DNA of 64,000 nucleotides, taken from NCBI GenBank assembly GCA_963712815.1, contig CAVQJL010000001.1:62001-126000 (forward strand). Reading direction: 5' to 3'. Origin of the DNA: RPQJ01 sp963712815. Lineage in GTDB: Bacteria > Pseudomonadota > Gammaproteobacteria > Steroidobacterales > Steroidobacteraceae. The notes below the pieces were generated by a model. That model was not told the origin of the DNA. It ran no database searches and was given only the letters and a program-made list of their open reading frames with translations. The position numbers and the translations under genes are program-made. Position 1 is the stretch's first letter, and each line of letters opens with the position of its first letter. This document shows positions 19,303-28,794 of this stretch, in pieces.

Positions 19303-22300
19303 TCACCTCGAGCGGGGCGTCCGGATCGGACGCGGCGCTTCGGAAACGGGAATACGAACCGCGATGCGGCTGCCGGCACCGGGGCGTGAGTCGAGCTCGA
19401 TCGTGCCGCCCACGCCGCGCACCCGCTCGGTCATGCCGAGCAGCCCAAGGTGCTCGCCGCGCCGGACGCGCCGACCGACGACCTCGGGATCGAAGCCGAC
19501 GCCGTCGTCCTCGATCACGACGGACAATGCGTCGGGATCGTCGCGCAGCGCGACGCGGATGGTCGAGGCGTCGCGCGTGGCGCAGCGCGTTGCTGACGGC
19601 CTCCTGGATGACCCGGAACACGGTCGTGTTGAGCCCGGCGGCGCGTTCGCCACGCCCGGGTCGGCCTCGAAATCGATGCGTACGTCGGATCGCTTGGCCA
19701 GTGCCTTCAGGTGATCCTCGAGGGCCGGCACCAGGCCGGCCTCGTCCAGCAGCGGCGGACGCAGGCCCCTGGCGATGTCCCGGGCCTGGCGGATCATCCT
19801 GTCCACCATCCCCACCGAGTCATCCAGGCGCTGCACGACGAGCGGGATCCGTCGCCCTGCTGCGCAGCATCTGCAGGTTGATCTTCGCGGCGGTGAGCGT
19901 CTGGCCGAACTCGTCGTGCAGTTCGCGGGAAATCCGGCTGCGCGCCTCTTCCTCGGCCGACTCGAGACGGCCGGTCAGCTGCCGCAGTCCCGCCGACGCC
20001 TCCTCGAGTTCGCGCTGGCTGCGGTTCGCGCGCTCGAGCGCCTCCTCGCGCTGCCGCTGGAGCAGCACGAGCGCGGCGTTGCGCCGACGCAGGCTGCGCA
20101 GCCGCAGCAGGTGCAGCGCGGACAGCAGCAGCACGGTGGCTGCGAGCGCGATCGCGCGGAACCACGTGTTCTTCCACAGCGGCGGCACGACGTCGAAGAC
20201 CAGCGGCGGGCAGGAGTTCCACTGGCCGAAGGCGTCGCGCCCGCGCACCTCGAGTCGGTAGCGTCCCGGCTCCAGTGCGCGCGACGGTCAGCCGGCGGCT
20301 GCTGGCCGAGCGACGTCCAGGCGCCCTCGTTGAGTCGGTAGGCATACTCGTGACGCGACTCGACGAAATCGAGGACCGCGAATTCCAGCGTGAGATTCTC
20401 GTCCGGGGCGGAGCTCGAAGCCCGTGGCCAGCTCGGCAGGCCCCAGCGCGACCCGCGAACTGCCCGCCCGACCGTTGCACGGCGGTGATCCGCACCGGCG
20501 CCGGCGGTCGGACGGGCATCGGGCTGCCCTTCCGGATGCTGACCAGTCCCTCGCTGGAGCCGAAATACAGGAATTCGGCATCCGCCGAGGAGGCTCCCGC
20601 ATTGAACGTGCCCGCCGGCAGGCCGGCCGCCACGACGAGGTTCGCGACCTCGCCCGTGGCCGGATCGAGCCGCGAGAGTCCCTTGCGCGTTCCCAGCCAG
20701 AGCGATCCGTCCGAGTCCCGCTCGATGGACATGATGGCGTCGCTCGAGCAGTCCATGTTCCTCGCCCCAGCGCTCGAAGCGGACGCCCGCCGGACCATCG
20801 TCCCCGCGCTACCCGGAACAACCCGCCACCGTCCGTCGCTACCCAGAGCGCGCCAGCAGGGTCGAATCGCAACGCGGTGACGTGCTGGCGACCCATGCCG
20901 TCCCGGCCGCGGGCCGGCTCGGCGAACAGCTCGCAGGACCACGGCTCGATCCGGCAACGCCTCAGCCCCACGACCCGGGTGCCAATCCACAGCGAGTCGT
21001 CGGGAGCAAGCGCGAGCGCCGTGACGTAGTCGGCACCGCGCTGGCCGTTCGGACTTCGAATCGGTCGAGTAGCGCGGGTGAACCGCCCGGTGCCGGGGTC
21101 ACGCAGCAGGAGTCCCCCACGGCTCGAGCCGACCCACAGGCCCGCCGGCCGGCAGGCAGCAGCGCACGGATGTAGCCCTGGCCGACGGTGTTGGCGTTGT
21201 CGCGGCCGGTCGGACGATCGTCGAGAGTGTCGCCGCCCGGGCCGAACCGATACAGGCCCGTGGCCGTGCCTGCGAAATGCTCACCGTCCTCGGTGATCGC
21301 CAGGCTGAGCACGTTGGTCCTGCGGATCGGGTCCGACGCGGAGCGATGCCGTGGCGATGACCGTTCCGGTGGTGACGTCGACGCGCTCGGGGCCCAGGGT
21401 GCCCACCCAGGGCTGGCCAGCCGTCGCCGTGCCCAGCACCGCGGAGACGCTCTTGTTGCGCAGGCCGCTGCCGTCGGCCTTGCGGGTGAGAAGGCGCACG
21501 TCGGGATCCGCGAGGGGTGCCCGCAGGACTCCCCCGCCCCAGGTGCCGACCATGATGCTGTCGTGGTTCGACGCGATGCTCAGCGGCTGCAGCGCAGACC
21601 AGCTGTCGTCCAGAGGGGCCGGATTGATCTGCGCGACGTCAGGCCAGTTGCCCGCGGGCTGCTCGGCGACCATCAGGCCTTGCGTCAGTGTCCCGATCCA
21701 CAGCCTGCCGAGACGGTCCACGTGCAGTGCCGAGATGAACGGCTCCCGCCCCGCGTTGCGCGCGAGTATCACGCGTCGCGCCTCGCGGCGCAGTGGATCG
21801 AGCAGCAGCAGGCCCTCCCGCGTGCCGACCCACAACCGCCCGTCGCGCGCTTCCGCGATGGAGAAGACCGAATCGAGGCCGGGCGACCCGCCGGTGAGCT
21901 CGCGCCAGCGAGTAGGTTTCGAACTCCCTGCGATCCGGATCCCAGCGCTCGATCGCCCGCACCGTGGGTCGCGATCCACAGTTGCCCCTGTGAATTGCGA
22001 TGCAACCGCGAGACACGGTGGCGTCCGAGGACGGGCACCGGCTCTGGTACATGGTGATAGCGCGTGAAGCCCTCGCGGTCGGCGTCGAGGCGGTTGAGGC
22101 CGTTCCTCGTGGTGACCCACACGTTGCCCTCGCCGTCCTGCGCAACGTCGAGGACGTTAGGATCGCTCAGCGAACGGGGATCGGCCGGATCGTGTCCGTA
22201 CTGCCTGAAGCGACCGGTGAGCGGATCGCGACGGATGAGGCCGCCGCCGAGCGTGCCGACCCAGAGCGCACCATCATCGGCCTCGTAGATCGCGCGCACG

Positions 22301-22552
22301 TCGAGGTCGCTGGCACCGCCGGGGTCGGCGCGGTCGGAGAGGATTGCGGTTGCCTCGTAGCCGTCGTAGCGGAACAACCCCTCCCGCGAGCCGACCCACA
22401 GCAGCCCGTCGCGGTCGATGAGCACCGCATTGACGACGGAGGCAGTCAGGCCGCGTCCCGCGCCGAGTTCGACGAACCGCTGCTCGGCGCCTGCGGGCTG
22501 CAGCAGCTGCGAACAGCAGACCCGCGACCCGCCACCGCACAGCGCCCTCCAC
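19303..22552 (-). CDS. Beta-propeller sensor histidine kinase (many frameshifts)
   Basis: Membrane sensor kinase of about 1080 residues. From the N-terminus: short signal segment (MEGAVRWRVAGLLFA), a large periplasmic region of two-component-propeller repeats with recurring xDGxLWVGTxxGLxR motifs (for example DGLLWVGSREGLFRYDG, DGRLWVGTREGLLLLDP, DGSLWLGTRKGLSRLDP), a Y_Y_Y domain, one membrane helix near 20150-20200, a coiled coil, a HisKA_3 box (RISRELHDEFGQTLTAAKIN, His phosphoacceptor) and an HATPase domain (VVIEDDGVGFDPEVV, LGLLGMTERV). At least six frame changes, spread along the gene. Lies 3 bases after the upstream membrane-protein gene, and the regulator follows. The propeller ligand is unknown; relatives sense polysaccharides or oligosaccharides. 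Confidence 0.85.
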
Positions 22553-22555
22553 GTC

Positions 22556-23095
22556 TCAGTCCACGAACTCGAGCTTCAGTTCCATGTCGCGCAGCGACTG
22601 GTAGAGCCGCCGCTCGCGCTTGAGTGGCCAGTGCTGGTAGAGCAGCGCATCGAGCGGATACCACAGCGCGACCCACCCGGCGATGATCAGGCCCTCGTCG
22701 AGGAAGCGCGCCAGGATGCCGGGCAGGAACTTCGGCTCGCCGAGCATCTGCGACCCGAGCATGCACAGCGCGAGGAACAGGAGCCCGCGCCAGAGCGTGG
22801 CGAGGCCCTCCTGCCGGAGGCTCGCGATGTCGTTCGTGATCTGCCCGATGCGGTGATCGCAGTACCGCTGCAGGCCCGAGCGCATCCGCGCCTCGAGGTC
22901 GGGCGTCGCGCCGCGCGGGCAGCCGAGCGTCGCGCGCACCGGCCGGTCCGGCCGCGGCCGGATGCGGTTGAGGATGCGCTCGAGCCCGGGCTCCGCGTAC
23001 GGCTGGCCGCCGATCGGATCGAGCTCGGCCGGGTGGAACAGCTCGCGCGGATCGGCGAGATCGAGGTGGATGTCGTGGATGCTCGTGTCGGTCAT
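22556..23095 (-). CDS. Hypothetical membrane protein at the end of the Mrp operon
   Basis: A 179-residue protein of unknown function. The N-terminal half is soluble and proline/arginine-rich (DPRELFHPAELDPIGG, RIRPRPDRPVRATLGCPRG); two hydrophobic segments follow (LWRGLLFLALCMLGSQML and IIAGWVALWYPLDALLY), with a basic C-terminal tail (LKRERRLYQSLRDMELKL). It starts 12 bases after the last antiporter subunit and stops 3 bases before the kinase start, so it bridges the Mrp and two-component genes in one transcript. Confidence 0.7.
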   Translation of the reverse strand: MTDTSIHDIHLDLADPRELFHPAELDPIGGQPYAEPGLERILNRIRPRPDRPVRATLGCPRGATPDLEARMRSGLQRYCDHRIGQITNDIASLRQEGLATLWRGLLFLALCMLGSQMLGEPKFLPGILARFLDEGLIIAGWVALWYPLDALLYQHWPLKRERRLYQSLRDMELKLEFVD

Positions 23096-23107
23096 GGGTG
23101 ACGAAGC

Positions 23108-24751
23108 TCAGGTCCAGGGGAAGATCAGGGCCGCGCCGAATGCGATCGCGGTGAGTAGCAATGCCAGCGTCGCCGCAGGCCACGCCCGGATGACGCCGTC
23201 GAAGCGGTCGTAGAGCGGGCCGCCGGCCAGCGCTGCGCGCGAGGCGTGGTCGATCGCCTCGGCGATGTCGCCCTGCGGGATCATCGGCAGTCGATCCGCC
23301 CAGCCCCGCAGCGCGAAGGCGAGGCCCGCGCCGAGCGCCACCGGCCACAGCGAGGCCCACAGGGCCTTCGGCGCGATCGCCGCGAGCGTTGGACCGAGCC
23401 CCGTCAGCGGATGCAGCAGCCACGGCAGCACGAGCGCCGCGGCCGCCATCGCGAGCCACGGCCAGCGCAGGCCCATCGAGGCCGTCGCCTGCGCGTCCTC
23501 GCTGCCGTACGCGGCGAGCCGGCGGAAGAAGTGCAGCATCAGCAGCGTCGTGCCGACCGCCGAGGCCGCGGCGAGCCAGCCGACCACGCCGACGTCGAGC
23601 TGGTCCTTGACCGCGTACTTGGCGATCGCGCCGCCCGTGAACGGCAGGCCGCCGAGCCCGAGGCACAGCAGCATCGCGGGCACCAGCACCACCGCGCGCC
23701 GCCCGGCGCCGCTCGCAGCGATCACGCCGACCGACAGGAACAGCGCGCCCTTCACCAGCACGTGGTGCGAGGCGTAGAACGCCGCGGCCATGCCCGCGTT
23801 CGCATCGCCGGCAGCGAGCCCCATGCCGAGCACCGCCGCGACGACGCCCATCTGGCTCACGCTCGAGTACGCCAGCACCGCCTTCGGGTGGCGCTGCGTG
23901 AGTCCGATCGCGACGGCGTAGAACGCCGTCACGAAGCCGGCGGCCGTGAGCACGAGCCCCCAGTCCGGCATCGCCTCCGACAGTGGCAGGAAGCGGATCA
24001 GGCCGATGATGCCGACCTTGACGACGGCGCCGCTCAGCACGGCCGAGGCCGGCACCGGCGCGGCCGCGTGCGCGAGCGGCATCCACACGTGCATCGGCAC
24101 GAGCCCGGCCTTGGTGCCGAAGCCCGCGACCAGCAGCGCCAGGATCAGGTCGCGGTCGGGCGAATCGGCGAGCGCCGCGGCTGCATCGCGCAGGCGCAGG
24201 CTGTCGCCCGGGATCTCGCCCGCCAGCATCACGAGCCCCACGAGCAGCACGGACTCGGCGAGCAGCGCCAGCACGAGGTAGATCGAGCCCGAGCGCCAGG
24301 CCTGCGGCGTCTCGTCGTGGATCACGAGGCCGCTCGCACCCAGCGTCAGCATCGCGAGCATGGCGTAGAGGCTCACGAGGTCGCCCGCGACGAACACGCC
24401 GAGGCAGCCCGTGCACGCCATCAGCCAGCAGGCGACGAAGCGGCCGGGCTTCGGTGTGTCGCGCATGTAGGTCGCGGCGTAGGCGCCCGCGGCGCTCCAC
24501 AGCAGCGCCGCGACGCCGAGCAGCAGCGCGCCCGGGCCGTCGAGTTCGAAGACGAGGCGCAGGCGGCCGGCGCCGATCGCGAGCGGCGACGCACCGAGCG
24601 CGAGCACCGCCGCCGCGAGCCCGGGCAACGGCGCAAGCCAGAGCAGCCGCGGCATCGCACGTCGCACGGCATTCGACATGCATGCGAGCAGCAGCGCGAA
24701 TGGCACCGCCCAGGTCGCGCCGAGCAGCAGCGTGGCGAGCGGACCGTTCAC
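23108..24751 (-). CDS. Second MrpD-like proton-conducting membrane subunit
   Basis: A 547-residue polytopic protein of the NuoL/M/N - MrpA/D family (proton_antipo_M). Key elements are the conserved Glu/Lys of the channel: GTKAGLVPMHVWMPLAHAAA, SGAVVKVGIIGLIRFL, YSSVSQMG and ASHHVLVKGALFLSVG. About 14 membrane segments are visible. The GTG start overlaps the stop of the upstream mrpD as GTGA. Together with that gene it replaces the NuoL-like part of MrpA, which is absent here. Confidence 0.88.
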   Translation of the reverse strand: MNGPLATLLLGATWAVPFALLLACMSNAVRRAMPRLLWLAPLPGLAAAVLALGASPLAIGAGRLRLVFELDGPGALLLGVAALLWSAAGAYAATYMRDTPKPGRFVACWLMACTGCLGVFVAGDLVSLYAMLAMLTLGASGLVIHDETPQAWRSGSIYLVLALLAESVLLVGLVMLAGEIPGDSLRLRDAAAALADSPDRDLILALLVAGFGTKAGLVPMHVWMPLAHAAAPVPASAVLSGAVVKVGIIGLIRFLPLSEAMPDWGLVLTAAGFVTAFYAVAIGLTQRHPKAVLAYSSVSQMGVVAAVLGMGLAAGDANAGMAAAFYASHHVLVKGALFLSVGVIAASGAGRRAVVLVPAMLLCLGLGGLPFTGGAIAKYAVKDQLDVGVVGWLAAASAVGTTLLMLHFFRRLAAYGSEDAQATASMGLRWPWLAMAAAALVLPWLLHPLTGLGPTLAAIAPKALWASLWPVALGAGLAFALRGWADRLPMIPQGDIAEAIDHASRAALAGGPLYDRFDGVIRAWPAATLALLLTAIAFGAALIFPWT

Positions 24752-26291
24752 TGCACGGTCTCCGCTGCGGCGGTGACGCTCGCGCTACCGAGTGCGGGCA
24801 GCTCCACCGGCCCGAGCGCCAGCAGGCCGAGCAGCACGGCGCAGAGCGACATCGCGAGCGCGACCGCTTCGCGCGAGCGAGCCACCGGCTTCATGGGCTG
24901 CGACCGACTCCGCGGCGCCGCCCATCGCGCGCACGAGCACCAGCATCACGTAGCCGCCGGTGAACAGGCCGCCCAGCACCAGCACGGCCGCCCACCACCA
25001 CTGGCCGGTGTCGACTGCCGCCGACAGCAGCAGCCACTTGGCGGCGAACCCGCCGCTCGGCGGCAGGCCCACGAGCGACACGCCGGCGAGGCCGAACGCG
25101 ATCAGGCTCATCGGCAGCGCGCGCCCGACGCCGGCGAGATCGGCGATGCGGTCGTGCCCGAGCGACTTGGCGATCAGGCCCGCGGCCATGAACATCCCGG
25201 CCTTGGCGAAGGCGTGCGACACGGTCTGCAGCACGCCGCCGGTGAGCGCCACGCCGCCCTGCAGCCGCGCCGATCGCCGGGTCATACGCCAGCGGGAACA
25301 TCAGGAACAGGTAGCCGATCTGCGCCACGGTCGAGTAGGCGATCAGCAGCTTGAGCCGCTCCTGGCGCAGCGCCAGCACGCTGCCGTAGAGGATCGCCGC
25401 CGCGCCGAGCGCCGCGATCAGCTGCGTGGCCGCGACGCTCCACAGCGCCGGCATCACCTCGAACCACAGCCGGATGAGAAGCACGAACGAGCCCTTGACC
25501 ACCAGCGCCGAGAGCACGGCGCTCGCGGCGGGCGGGGCGCCGGCGTGGGCCGGCGGCAGCCACAGGTGCAGCGGGAACAGCGCGGTCTTCGCGAGCAGGC
25601 CCGCCGTCATCAGCGCGGCGGCGACCCAGGCGACCGGCTCCGGCTGCACCCGCGCGGCGAGCAGCGAGATGTCGAGCGTGCCGTACGCGCCGTAGAGCAG
25701 CACGGCCCCGAGCAGGTACAGCACCGACCCGAGCAGCGCGAACATCAGGTAGCGCAGCGCGGCGGCGAGCGTCGCGGCGCGCCCGTCCAGGCTCACGAGC
25801 GGCACGGCCGCGAAGGTCAGCAGCTCGAGCGCGACGTAGAGGTTGAAGAGGTCGCGGCTCATCACCACGAGGTTCATCGCGCCCCACACCGCGATCAGCA
25901 GGGTCCAGAACACCAGCGAGCCGCGCGTCTCGGGCTCGCCCGGCTTCGGGGCGAAGTCGGCGTGCGCGAAGAGTCCCGCGCCGGTGATGACGATCGCGGT
26001 CGTGAGCATCATCGCGGCCGACAGTCCGTCGGCGCGCAGCGCGATGCCGAGCGGCGGCGCCCAGCCGCCCACGAGGTAGGTGATCGCTCCGCCCTCCCAC
26101 ACGCGCGTCGCGATCACCCACGCGACGGCGAGGCCGACCGGCATCGCGGCGAGTGTGATGCGGGCCGCGTGCCGCCCCCCGGCGACGATCGCAAGCAGCA
26201 CCGCGACCACCGGCCACATCACGGCCGCCACCAGCCAGCCGCCGCCCGGCGTCGTCGCGGCGACGGCGGCCGCGCCCGTGTCGAGCATCAT
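24748..26291 (-). CDS. mrpD: MrpD-type Na+/H+ antiporter subunit (two frameshifts)
   Basis: Polytopic antiporter subunit. Begins MMLDTGAAAVAATTPGGGW; has FNLYVALELLTFAAVPLVSL, LLAKTALFPLHLWLPPAHAG, SALVVKGSFVLLIRL, IAYSTVAQIGYLFLM and, after a break near 25265, HAFAKAGMFMAAGLIAKSLG and GLPPSGGFAAKWLLL. A second break near 24900 leads to a hydrophobic C-terminus ending ASVTAAAETVQ. Repaired length about 514 residues. ATG overlaps the mrpC stop and the stop overlaps the next start, a tightly coupled operon. Confidence 0.9.
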
Positions 26292-26629
26292 GTGTTGCGG
26301 CGCCCGGCGGAGGCGCCGGCCGGCGCCGGCGGATCGAGCGTGGCCTCGCCGCTCTCCTTGTGCAGGCGCAGCAGCAGTGCCACGGCCAGCGCCGTCGCCG
26401 CGAACGCGACCACGATGCCGGTGATCACGAGCGCCTGTGGCACCGGGTCGCCGCCCACTGCCTGCCAGGCGCCGCGCCGCGCGAACACGCCGAACAGCAG
26501 GAACACGCCGCTGCCGAGCAGGTTGAAGGCGATCAGCTTGCGCAGCGGCTGCGGATGCGTGAGCGCCCCGTACAGCCCGAGGCCCACGAGCGCCGCGGCG
26601 CACAGCCCGAACAGCGTCACCGTGCTCAT
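26288..26629 (-). CDS. mrpC: MrpC (NuoK-like) antiporter subunit
   Basis: A 113-residue, three-helix protein homologous to NuoK. Conserved HPQPLRKLIAFNLLGSGVFL in helix 1-2 and DPVPQALVITGIVVAFAATA in helix 3. The C-terminal tail is Pro/Ala/Gly-rich. ATG overlaps the upstream stop (ATGA) and its own stop overlaps the mrpD start. Confidence 0.93.
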   Translation of the reverse strand: MSTVTLFGLCAAALVGLGLYGALTHPQPLRKLIAFNLLGSGVFLLFGVFARRGAWQAVGGDPVPQALVITGIVVAFAATALAVALLLRLHKESGEATLDPPAPAGASAGRRNT

Positions 26630-27558
26630 GACGGGTCCGCCGTGCGCTCCGGCGGGCCGGTGACCAGCAACCCGAGCGCGAGCGCGATGGTGAGCAGCAT
26701 CGGCACTTCGATCAGCAGGATCAGCGGCTTGGCGATCGCGACCGGATAGGCGAGGAAGGCCCCTGCGGCCAGCATGCCGGCGAGACCGACCGCGACGAAC
26801 ACCACCGGGCCCGACACCAGCGCGAGGCGCAGCCACTGCTCGCGGATCGCCGGCGCATCGCGCACGCCCGCCATCATCACCACGAGCCACATCGCGGCGA
26901 GGACCGTGCCGCCCTGGAAGGCGCCGCCGGGGTTGTCCGCGCCGGTCCACATCAGGTGGATGCCGAGCAGCACGCCGAGCGGCGGCAGCGTGCGCGCGAA
27001 GAACGGCAGCACGCCGTCGGCTGGCAGGCGGTGCTCGAGCCCGGGGTGGCCGCCCCAGTAGCGGTCGGGCGCCAGCGACCACACGCCGACCAGCGCGAGC
27101 ACGAGCACGACCTTCTCGAGCAGCGTGTCGAACCCGCGGAATGCCATCAGCACGCCCGTGACGGGGTTGCCGACACCGGTCGCCGGCAGCGCGGCGATCG
27201 CCTGTGGCGCGAGCGTCGGCCCGGCCGCGGGCAGCGTGAGCACGACCGCGGCCAGCGCCACCGACACGAGCGCGCAGCAGGCGGCCGCGAGCACCCGCAG
27301 CGGCAACGCGGGACGCCGGTTGGTGCGCGCCTCGGTGCCGCGCAGCGTCGCCACGGCCCCCAGCAGCAGCACGCCCGTGAGCCCGCCGCCGATCGCCGCC
27401 TCGGTCAGCGCCACGTCCACCGCGGCGAGCTGCACCCACATCAGCGAGAGCAGCAGGCCGTAGCTGACGAAGCCCACGGCCGCGGCGAAGGCGCTGCGCG
27501 CCGCGATCGTCCACACCGCGGCACCGAGCACCAGCAGCGCGAGCATGGACTCGAGCAC
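26626..27558 (-). CDS. mrpB: Fused MrpA C-terminal (DUF4040) / MrpB subunit
   Basis: A 310-residue membrane protein joining two parts normally found at the end of MrpA and in MrpB. The first 90 residues are DUF4040-like (VQLAAVDVALTEAAIGGGLT). A second part has the MnhB features GVLMAFRGFDTLLEKVVLVL, HLMWTGADNPGGAFQGGTVL and a C-terminal helix pair. Start is GTG 27558 or ATG 27546, which lie in one frame. The N-terminal, NuoL-like part of MrpA is missing, typical of the split Mrp operons that carry two MrpD-like proteins. Confidence 0.88.
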   Translation of the reverse strand: MLESMLALLVLGAAVWTIAARSAFAAAVGFVSYGLLLSLMWVQLAAVDVALTEAAIGGGLTGVLLLGAVATLRGTEARTNRRPALPLRVLAAACCALVSVALAAVVLTLPAAGPTLAPQAIAALPATGVGNPVTGVLMAFRGFDTLLEKVVLVLALVGVWSLAPDRYWGGHPGLEHRLPADGVLPFFARTLPPLGVLLGIHLMWTGADNPGGAFQGGTVLAAMWLVVMMAGVRDAPAIREQWLRLALVSGPVVFVAVGLAGMLAAGAFLAYPVAIAKPLILLIEVPMLLTIALALGLLVTGPPERTADPS

Positions 27559-27569
27559 CTAGGTGAGGC

Positions 27570-27863
27570 TCATCGCGGCGGCCCCGCCCTGCGCGCCACG
27601 CGCGCCATCATCTGCCCGACGGTGGACGCGGCCAGCAGCACGAGCAGCCACACCAGCAGCAGCTTCAGGGCCGCGAACACGCTGCCGGCCTGCGGCAGCA
27701 GGCCGATCACGATCAGCCCGAGGCCGACGTTGTCCGCCTTGGTGAGCGCGTGCAGTCGCGACAGCGTGTCCGGGAACCGCAGCAGCCCGACCACGCCCGC
27801 CAGGAAGAACAGCGCCCCGAGCACCAGCGCGACGGCGGTGAACAGGTCGAGCAGCGCGCTCAT
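27570..27863 (-). CDS. mrpG: MrpG antiporter subunit
   Basis: A 97-residue protein of the MnhG/YufB family with three helices. The signature VVGLLRFPDTLSRLHALTKA is intact, followed by DNVGLGLIVIGLL. The ATG overlaps the mrpF stop as ATGA. Confidence 0.94.
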   Translation of the reverse strand: MSALLDLFTAVALVLGALFFLAGVVGLLRFPDTLSRLHALTKADNVGLGLIVIGLLPQAGSVFAALKLLLVWLLVLLAASTVGQMMARVARRAGPPR

Positions 27864-28149
27864 CGACCGCCGCCCCGCCGGAGTCCTCGTCCTGCGCCGC
27901 CGTGACGCCCTTGACGAACGCGATCGAGGCGAACGCGGCCAGCATCGCCAGCGTGAGCGCCACGTCCACGGCCGCAGGCAGTTCGCGCGCCACGCTCACG
28001 AGCAGCAGGCTCGCGATGCCGCCGGTGCCGAGCAGCTGCGCCGCCATGACGCGGTCGGCATCGCCCGGGCCCCAGAGGATGCGCGCCAGCCCGATCACCA
28101 CCGTGATCATCACGAAGCCCGCGACCGCGACGAGGAACTCAGGATTCAC
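27860..28149 (-). CDS. mrpF: MrpF antiporter subunit (frameshift at C-terminus)
   Basis: Small three-helix protein, begins VNPEFLVAVAGFVMITVVIG with the conserved ARILWGPGDADRVMAAQLLG and ALTLAMLAAFASIAFVKG. The frame runs on into mrpG unless a base is restored in the CCCC run at 27873-27876; then it ends DSGGGGR at a stop overlapping the mrpG ATG, as in other Mrp operons. Start is GTG 28149. Confidence 0.9.
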
Positions 28150-28170
28150 GTGTTCTTGCGCCCGCGCTCA

Positions 28171-28710
28171 TCACTCGACCCCGGTCCTTCCGCCAACGCC
28201 CGGAGCGGCGCCCAGAGCCTCGACGAGCTGCGCTTCTTCCTGCGCGAGCTCCTGCAGCACCGGCTGATCGACGTCGAGGCAGTGGTAGATGAGGCGTCCC
28301 GAATCGTCGGTGCCCGCGGGCAGCGTGCCCGGCATCAGGCTGGTCACGGCCGTGAACAGGTTGCGCGACGTGCCGGGCGGCAGGCCGACCGGGTAGTTGA
28401 GGTAGCCGAGCTTCAGGGGCAACGACGGGCTGAAGGCACGCCTCGCGATGTCGAGCCCGGCGACGACCGACGTCCAGATGAACCGGACCGCCAGGCGCAG
28501 GACCGCGAGCGGCCGGATGTGCGCCATCGCGGGGTCCGGAGGCAGCAGCACGAGGCTGATCCACGTGGCAAGGACGGCGGCGCCGATGCCAGGCGCGATG
28601 TCAGCCGACTCGCCGCCCGCCATGATCATCCAGAGCAGGAAGTACCCGACGCCCCGGACGAGGATGGCGCGCCACGCACGCGGTCGAGAGGCCTGGCTCA
28701 TGGATTCCAT
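28171..28710 (-). CDS. mrpE: MrpE antiporter subunit
   Basis: A 179-residue protein with two N-terminal helices and a cytoplasmic domain of the MNHE family. Conserved RGVGYFLLWMIMAGG, KLGYLNYPVGLPPGTSRNLF, VTSLMPGTLPAG and IYHCLDVDQPVLQEL. ATG 28710 or, three codons in, ATG 28701. First gene of the antiporter block; the TAXI lipoprotein gene ends 84 bases upstream. Confidence 0.92.
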   Translation of the reverse strand: MESMSQASRPRAWRAILVRGVGYFLLWMIMAGGESADIAPGIGAAVLATWISLVLLPPDPAMAHIRPLAVLRLAVRFIWTSVVAGLDIARRAFSPSLPLKLGYLNYPVGLPPGTSRNLFTAVTSLMPGTLPAGTDDSGRLIYHCLDVDQPVLQELAQEEAQLVEALGAAPGVGGRTGVE

Positions 28711-28794
28711 CGGTTTCGACCGGGCTTTTCAGCGGTGGATGCCGCGCGAAGCGAACGCCGTCGCGGATGGTAGCAGCAGCACCCGGCCTGGGCG

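Noticed and set aside
19303..22552. Hybrid one-component HTCS regulator
   Set aside because: No receiver or AraC domain in the kinase; a separate NarL-type regulator gene follows.
23108..26291. NuoL/NuoN-like genes as part of respiratory complex I
   Set aside because: Neighbours are mrpB, C, E, F and G homologues and no nuoA-J genes are present.
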